DNA from: Calamus simplicifolius | Lineage: Eukaryota > Streptophyta > Magnoliopsida > Arecales > Arecaceae | Length of the DNA stretch: 64,000 nucleotides | NCBI GenBank assembly: GCA_900491605.1 | Contig: UESW01005072.1 | Location: forward strand, 182,973 to 246,972 | Direction of reading: 5' to 3' | Part shown: positions 57,849 to 64,000 of the stretch, one piece after another | Layout of the letters: every line of letters starts with the position of its first letter | Numbering within the stretch: position 1 is the stretch's first letter | Position numbers and translations under genes: made by a program | The notes under the pieces: model-generated | What the model was told of the DNA's origin: nothing | Databases searched by the model: none | What the model saw: the letters and a program-made list of their open reading frames with translations, nothing else

Positions 57849-58488
57849 TGATAAGGAATACAACAAATATTCCTCTAATAAGATCACTATTAGTACGATC
57901 AAGCACAGTTGCGATATAATCAATAAAAAAATACATAAATAATAATAGGAACCAAATCAAAGAAAACAGTGAGAGACGAGGATTTTACGTGGTTCACCCA
58001 AACTGGGCTACGTCACGGCGGCACAGGATCTGCAAGGCTTTACTAAGAGTTGAATCAGGTATAAGCCCTCAAAAACTCTCTTTCAGAAACTCTTATGATC
58101 TCATTAAAAGATTAAAGAACCCTTTTTTATTCTCTCTCTACCGCACACAGAGGTCCTCACCGAGCCTTCCAATTTATTTCACACGTTCGTAACTCCCACA
58201 CGAGATTTTTATGGCGGGCGGTTGCAGCTAAGATGATGCCTCAAATCCTCTTCAAAAGCTCCCTTTGGTGACTTTGGATAATGGCCAAAATATCCTCAAC
58301 TAACTCCCCAAAATCATCCAAATCTCATGTTTGTTACTTTTGGATAATGACCAAATATCCTCAACTAACTCCCCAAAATCTATCCAAATCTCATGTTTGT
58401 TACTTTTGGATAATGACTGATTTGTCAACTCCTTCGTGAACTCTGATTTGGGGCTTCCTCTTGATGAAATTAATCTCCATGCATAACA
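57849..58488 (-). repeat. 3' LTR of Tork-like copia element
   Basis: On the plus strand it runs TGATAAGGAATACAAC to CATGCATAACA, about 640 bp. It contains a short tandem repeat (TTTTGGATAATGACC / CTAACTCCCCAAAATC, two to three units) at 58265-58420. Confidence 0.93.
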
Positions 58489-58500
58489 ATCTCCCACTTG
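58489..58500 (-). other. Polypurine tract of Tork-like element
   Basis: On the minus strand CCAAGTGGGAGAT precedes the LTR start TGTTATGC. Confidence 0.8.
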
Positions 58501-58559
58501 GAGATTAATGACATCACTCTTAGATCTACCTTCTTTCTCTGTGCCATGCTCTCCTGATC

Positions 58560-61500
58560 TATCTCTTGAAAGCTTCACCAAGTTGCAACAGAGACTCAAC
58601 TTGTCTCTGCTCACAACCTTGGTGAACATATCTGCAGGGTTTTTAGCTCCATCAATTTTCTCAGCTTCAACTGCTCCTCATCCAATGCACTGCGTATGAA
58701 ATGATACCTAAGCTGAATGTGCTTGGTTCTTGCATGAAATGCTGGATTCCTTGCCAAGTGAACTGCGCTCTGGCTGTCGCTCCATAATGTATTACACTCG
58801 TGCTCCTTGCCGAGCTCCTCCATCAACTTCTGTAACCAGATCATCTCTTTACTAGCTTCAGTGATCGCCACATACTCAGCTTCTGTAGTTGCAATGCCAC
58901 TATCTTCTGCAACTGAGATATCCAGCTCACTGCTGTATCACGGACAGTAAAAACATAACCAGTGGTGCTCCTCCACTGTCTCTATCACCAGAGTGATCGG
59001 CATCTACAAATCCATGTACTTGAAGATTATCACCTCCATAGCATAAATGTAAGTTGATGTACCCCTGTGATATCTCAAGATCCACTTCACTGCATTCCAG
59101 TGCTCCTTGCCTGAATTCTGCATGTACTGCTGACTGCTCCCACTGCTTGTGTGATATCTGGTCTTGTGCAAACCATTGCATACATTAGACTTCCTATGGC
59201 TGAGGCATATGGAACTCTAATCATCTCATCCTTGCCTTCTGAGTTGTTGGACACAACTGCTTGCTGAGCTTGAAGTGTGCTGCCAAAGGTGTTGATATTG
59301 CCTTTGCATTCTTTATATGGAACCTCTTCAGTACCTTCTCTACATAGTCCTCCTGAGATAGCCACAGCTTCGTTGCTTCCTATCTCTGTTGATCCTCATG
59401 CCAAGAATCTGCTTCGCCTCTCCCAAATCCTTCATTGAGAACTTCTTTGCCATCAGTTTCTTGAGCTCTTCTATCTTCCTCATACTGGAACCTGCTACAA
59501 GCATATCGTCAACATACAAGGATAAAATAATAAACTCATTTGTAATGTACCTCTGAAAGTACACACAATGATCTGACTGGCATCTGGTGAAGCCTTTCTC
59601 TAGCATGAAACTTTCAAACTTGAGGTACCATTGCTGCGGAGCCTGCTTCAGACCATACAAACTTTTCTTCAATCTGCAGACCATGTCATCCTTTCCCCTG
59701 ACCTGGAAACCTTCTGGCTGGTGCATGTACAGCTCCTCCTCCAAATCTCCATGAAGAAATGTTGTCTTCACATCTAACTGCTCTAAATGAAGATCCTCCA
59801 CTGCTACCATGCTCAGAATCACCTGATGGATGTCATCTTTACTACTGGGAAAAGATCTCCTGAAGTCAATTCCCTTTCTGTGCATAACCCTTGACAACTA
59901 ACCTTGCCTTGTATCTCTTGGTACCATCGACCTCATTCTTCATCTTGTACACCCATTTGTTGAACAGAGCTTTCTTGCCAGCGGGTAACTTCACAAGATC
60001 CCAAGTCTTGTTTTGCTTTAAATAGTCCATCTCCTCTTTCATAGCAAACTCCCACTTGACCTTAGCTTCATCCTGCATGGCTTCAACAAAACATTCTGGC
60101 TCTCTAGAATCTGTGTACAAAACATAATCATTAGCAGAATACCTCTGTGATGGCCTGGTAACCCTGTGGTCCTCCTCAACTATGGGGACACCGGCTGAGG
60201 TACCGATGTATGCATGTGGCTGTCTGTTCCAACCACATCTTCCTCCTCCATATCCTCGGAGTTTTCATCTTCAGTTTGCACTCGGGGAATTTCTCCATCT
60301 CTGACAGGATCGAGTTCTATAAACTCATGTTTCTTTTCTTCCACTGCATCCTTTCTGTCTTTGTAAGTATGCTCTTCATCAAATACCACATTCCTGCTCT
60401 GAATGATCTTATTGTTCTAAAATCCAGAGCTTGTAGCCATACTCATCGCCACATATCCAATGAAAAACACTTTGTAGACTTGGAGTCTAACTTACTCCTC
60501 TTCTCTTTCTCAATCAGAGAATAAGCAATGTAGCCAAATACTTTAAGAAAAAAAAGTTTTATCTGTTTTTCTGTCCAAACCTCCTCTGGAATCCCACCAT
60601 CCAATGCACTGGATGGACTCCTGTTGATCAAATACACTGCGGTGTCCAGTGTTGCCGCTCAAAAATATGTAGGTAGACCTGAGTCAAATCTCATACTCCT
60701 CTCTCTCTCAAAAATGGTCATGTTCATTCTTTCTGCCACACCATTCTGCTCTGGTGTCCCTGGGACGGTCTTGATCCTTCTGATTCCATGCTCTGCATAG
60801 TAGACATCAAACTCTCTGCTACAGTATTCATCACCGTTATCTATCTTGAGACACTTGAGACTTGCTCCAGTGTGGCTTTCACACATGACTCTCCATCTCT
60901 TGAAGATGCCAAAGACCTTAGACTTTTTCTTCATAGCAAACACCCAGACTTTCCTGCTAAATCATCTATAAAGGTGACAAAGTACTTATTGCTCGCATAT
61001 GATGCCATTGGTGCTGGACCCCAGACATCTGAATGAATCAACTCAAACCTTTCAGTCTTCTTCTGAGTTCTTGCTAACTGAAAACTCACTATTTTACTTA
61101 CTATAGATACACTCTTCACAAAACTCTAAATTCACCTTCTTTAGCCCAGGTAGAAGCTCTCTCCTGTGTAGAATATTCAAGTTCTTCTCACTAAGATGAC
61201 CGAGCCTCCTGTGCCATAATGTAGTCACTGTACTCGTATCTCCTGCTGCACTAAAACTGAACTCTCACTGTCTGCCAAGAAGTAGAGAGTGTCTGTCCGC
61301 TTCCCTTTGACAACAACCATAGATCCTTTAGTAATTTTCACTGAGAATTACCAAAAACGGATACATAACCCTCAACATCAAGTTGACTGATAGAAATTAG
61401 GTTTTTCTTTAACTCTGGGATGTATCTAACTTGTGCAAGTCTCAATTCTCCGCTTGTCACTGACTTCAGTACAATTGTTCCTCTACCAACAATTCTGCAC

Positions 61501-61690
61501 TGCTGTCCATTGCAACTGTGACATGACCAAAATCTTTTTGAATAAAATCCAAAAATAGGTGTCTCTTTGAGCTGCAATGGTAAGAAGCCCTTGAGTTTAC
61601 AAACCACAGATCTGAGTTTGTCCCATCGCCGGCTGACAGGCACACATCCTCAAAATTTCGCTCAATAGTACTCACAACATTTGCTTCTGA
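58560..61690 (-). pseudogene. Tork-like copia pol: protease, integrase, RT, RNase H (disabled)
   Basis: The protease (about 61675-61340) has WFVNSRASYH where the active site should read D-(S/T)-G: the catalytic Asp is Asn (61595-61597) and the Gly is Arg (61589-61591). Integrase follows at about 61120-60650 with FELIHSDVWGPAP, FVTFIDD, CLKIDNGDEYCSREF and PGTPEQNGVAERMN, so the D, D and E residues are present. RT covers about 60120-59340 (KWVYKMKNEVDGTKRYKARL, LEQLDVKTTFLHGDLEEELY, SLYGLKQAPQQWYLKF, LSLYVDDMLVAG). RNase H covers about 59330-58610 (VPYASAIGSLMYAMVCTRPD, GFVDADHSGD, MAITEASKEMIWLQKL, LWSDSQSAVHLARN). Frame changes separate most blocks. The protease loss alone would block polyprotein processing. 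Confidence 0.92.
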
Positions 61691-62456
61691 CCTTCTATCT
61701 TGTTCTCTGCACCTTTTTCCTTCTTACCCCAACAATCCTTGCTTATGTGACATTTCTTCCGCAGTTCCAACACTTCATGGGAAATCTCCCTTTGGACTTT
61801 CCTCTGCTCTTGGACTGGCTTTTCTCTAACTTCTTCCTCTCCTGTGATCTTCCTCTGGTATCCACCATGAGTGCAGTACTTGTAAAAGTCCCACCCATAG
61901 CCTTTCTTCTCATCTCATCATTCAATATACAACTAACTGCATCATTGAATGTAAGGATACCTGATACCGAGTTGCTGACTGTCATCACAAGATTGTCCCA
62001 ACTCTCTGGCAAGGAACATAAGAAAAGAAGCGCCCTGAATGAATCATCAAAAATAACAGAGACCGACTCCAATTTATTAATCATCGAGTTAAACTCGTTC
62101 AGATGCTCCGTCACTGAACTATTCTCAGCCATCTTCAAATTGAAGAGTTTTTTCATGAGAAATATCTTGTTTGAGGTGGAAGGTTTTTCATACAGCTTTG
62201 TTAAAGTGGTCATCATATCCACGGTGATCTTTTCCTTTGCAATATTATACGCCACTTGAGGTGTCAATGACAATCTGATCGTGGCTAGGGCTTTCCTATC
62301 CAGAATCATCCAATCTAAGTCGCTCATTGAATCTGGCTTCTTTCCCTCTAATGGAAGGTAAAGATCCTTCTGATATAGGTAGTCCTCAATTTACATCCTC
62401 CACCATCCGAAATTGTGATCATTAAATTTCTCAATTTTGATCTTGTCTTCTGCCAT
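61691..62456 (-). pseudogene. Tork-like copia gag (nonsense codon and frameshift)
   Basis: ATG at 62456 gives MAEDKIKIEKFNDHNFGWWR followed by Met and a TAA at 62391-62393, where related proteins have Gln (CAA). The frame then stays open for over 200 codons (EDYLYQKDLYLPLEGKKPDS, IRLSLTPQVAYNIAKEK, LFNLKMAENSSVTEHLNEFN, FLCSLPESWDNLVMTVSNS). A basic linker (KSQSKSRGKSKGR) leads to a zinc knuckle CWNCGR, in which a one-base shift in an A run (about 61745) separates the first two Cys from CHISKDC. One nonsense change and one indel are the only breaks seen, so this is the least decayed gag in the window. Confidence 0.9.
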
Positions 62457-62500
62457 CTCTTTGTTGATTTGTCCGACCGTAATAATATGAAGAAAACCAA

Positions 62501-62512
62501 GCTCTGATACCA
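62501..62512 (-). other. Primer binding site of Tork-like element
   Basis: GCTCTGATACCA on the plus strand is TGGTATCAGAGC on the element strand, the exact complement of the initiator tRNA-Met 3' end, three bases from the LTR. Confidence 0.93.
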
Positions 62513-62515
62513 ATT

Positions 62516-63161
62516 TGATAGGGAATACAACAAATATTCCTCTAATAAGATCGCTATTAGTATGACCAAGCACGCAGTTGCGATATAATCAATAAAAAAC
62601 ACAAAATAATAATAGCAACCAAAATCAAAGAAAACAGCGAGAGACGAGGATTTTACGTGGTTCACCCAAACTGGGCTACGTCCACAGCGGCACAGGATCT
62701 GCAAGGCTTCACTAAGAGTTGAATCAGGTACAAGCTCTCAAAAATACTCTCTTTCAGAAACTCTTATGGTCTCACTAAAAGATTAAAGAACCCCTTTTTT
62801 TTATTCTCTCTGCAGCACACAGAGGTCCTCACTGAGCCTTTAATTTATTCCACACGTTCGTAACTCCCACACGAGATTTTTGTGGTGGGTGGTTGCAGCT
62901 GAGATGATGCCTCAAATCCTCTTCGAAAAGCTCCCTTCGGTGACTTTGGATAATGGCCAAAACATCCTCAACTAACTCCCTAAAATCTATCCAAATCTTA
63001 TGTTTGTTACTTTTGGATAATGATCAAAATATTCTCAACTAACTCCCTAAAATCTATCCAAATCTCATTTTGTTACTTTTGGATAATGATTGATTTGCCA
63101 ACTCCTTCGTGAACTTTGATTTGGGGCTTCCTCTTGATGAAATTAATCTCCATCCATAACA
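62516..63161 (-). repeat. 5' LTR of Tork-like copia element
   Basis: On the plus strand it runs TGATAGGGAATACAAC to CATCCATAACA, about 646 bp, matching the other LTR throughout. I do not see a strong TATA box. Confidence 0.93.
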
Positions 63162-63166
63162 AGAAC

Positions 63167-64000
63167 CACTACTTGTTTTTGAGATTTTGATAAGCTCAGG
63201 GATTAGCTTTCAAATTCTTGTTGTTGTTCCCATTTCAGCTTCTAGATAAAAGTAAAAGAGATTCCGAGCATGCATGGATACTGATAATTTAATAGAAGTT
63301 TATGTTGCATTGTGTTATAAGGATTTGTTACATTTTTGACGGTGTATGAGAAAAGGAAATGCGATCTACTAAAAGAAGGAAAAAATGTCTAAGTTGGAGT
63401 CTACTGAAAGAAGGAAAAAATGTCCAAGTTGCACTCCAACTTAGAAAATCAAATCAAGATTCACAAGATTCGCAATCTCAATGCCGATCAAGATATCATA
63501 TTGCTACAATATTGGTATACGTATATCCAATATAAAGGTTATTTTAGCGTGCTGACAAAGCTCCTTCCTATACTAAAGCATTAATTTGGTACTAGCATGG
63601 TATAATATATTTGATATGAGATTGCATATGCAGTGGTTTTATAAACCTCGAAGGAAATATGATCTAATCAAAGATTTAACCTAAAGCCTTAATGATCTTT
63701 CCTTGGACTTGTCTATGGTGAAGCACTAAGCATGCCAAGCATGATTTCAGTCTTACACCTGCTCAATAGCATTAATCAGTGAATTGGGAGCTGATTTTGC
63801 AGGGGATCTTTGGCATTTGTCATACATCGAAATGCTGAGTAGATTATTGGCCTGACACCAAATGGGCTTCTTAACCTAATTCTGATCTTGGTCAGATTGT
63901 TGTTTCCTCTGCTATGAATGATATGATATGATGGCAATGGTTTAAGCTGATGAATGTCACGAGACATTTACAACTATAGAGCTGCAGCTGTTCCTTGTTG
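63167..64000. other. Spacer with a 35-bp tandem repeat
   Basis: No gene is visible. Two units of about 35 bases (TCTACTAAAAGAAGG... and TCTACTGAAAGAAGG..., each with AAAAAATGTC and AAGTTG) lie at 63365-63431, and an AAGTTGGAGT...ACTCCAACTT inverted pair spans 63391-63442. Confidence 0.5.

Larger units (their letters stand above)
57849..63161 (-). mobile_element. Complete Tork/Tnt1-like Ty1/copia retrotransposon with target duplication
   Basis: The two LTRs (57849-58488 and 62516-63161) have the same ends, and the 5.3-kb element is flanked by AGAAC at 57844-57848 and 63162-63166. Reading on the minus strand the order is 5' LTR, primer site, gag, protease, integrase, RT, RNase H, polypurine tract and 3' LTR: a full copia layout. 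The LTRs differ by small indels and scattered substitutions, so the insertion is not recent. Stops and frameshifts disable the genes. It is the only structurally complete LTR element in the window. Confidence 0.95.

Noticed and set aside
61681..62259. 192-codon plus-strand frame with hydrophobic stretches
   Set aside because: It is antisense to the recognisable gag of the Tork-like element; the hydrophobicity is a reflection of the minus-strand codons.

Overview
This is nuclear DNA of a flowering plant, very probably a monocot. A palm is my best guess, from the style of the repeats and the GC-rich, intronless ERF gene; that is inference, not demonstrated. There are no prokaryotic features. 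The window is mostly nested, decayed retrotransposons separated by AT-rich spacer. Only one host gene looks potentially functional, an ERF109-type AP2/ERF transcription factor on the minus strand at 22610-23368. One further host gene is a broken remnant: a sterol carrier protein 2 gene at 32667-33200.

Left part (1-18676): the 3' half of a SIRE-type Ty1/copia element (pol end, env-like ORF, polypurine tracts, 3' LTR) ends at 4547 inside the pol gene of a Tat-lineage Ty3/gypsy element. That gypsy element continues to 18676 with decayed RT-RNase H-integrase, a hairpin-rich tandem array, a very long 3' region with a spliced antisense coiled-coil gene, and a 3' LTR at 17706-18676. A solo copia LTR with a perfect 5-bp target duplication sits inside it (15579-17588).

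Middle (18677-36777): AT-rich spacer with a cluster of stem-loops, the ERF gene with a TATA box, a 1.7-kb GC-rich solo LTR flanked by TTTAT, a LINE tail with a 15-bp target duplication, a hAT-like MITE with an 8-bp duplication, a PIF/Harbinger-like MITE, and the SCP2 remnant fused directly to a 3'-truncated LINE.

Right part (36778-64000): a copia element with a 2-kb 5' LTR (same family as the solo LTR at 15579) is cut off in its RT and joined head-on to a minus-strand Tat gypsy element that keeps its 5' LTR, gag, protease, RT and RNase H. Then follow a copia 3' end whose LTR carries a recent 155-bp tandem duplication, a LINE RT remnant, a Tat solo LTR flanked by AGGTG, a second hAT-like MITE flanked by GTATGATA, and a structurally complete Tork/Tnt1-like copia element (57849-63161, flanked by AGAAC) with disabled genes.

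The pieces do not work together as a pathway. The window records repeated insertion, LTR-LTR recombination (three solo LTRs) and deletion around one ERF gene. The most unusual signals are an out-of-frame island in the N-terminal part of the ERF109-like ORF, the spliced antisense gene in the gypsy element, and the GCCGAC-rich or CTCGG/CCGAG-hairpin arrays carried by LTRs of unrelated families.
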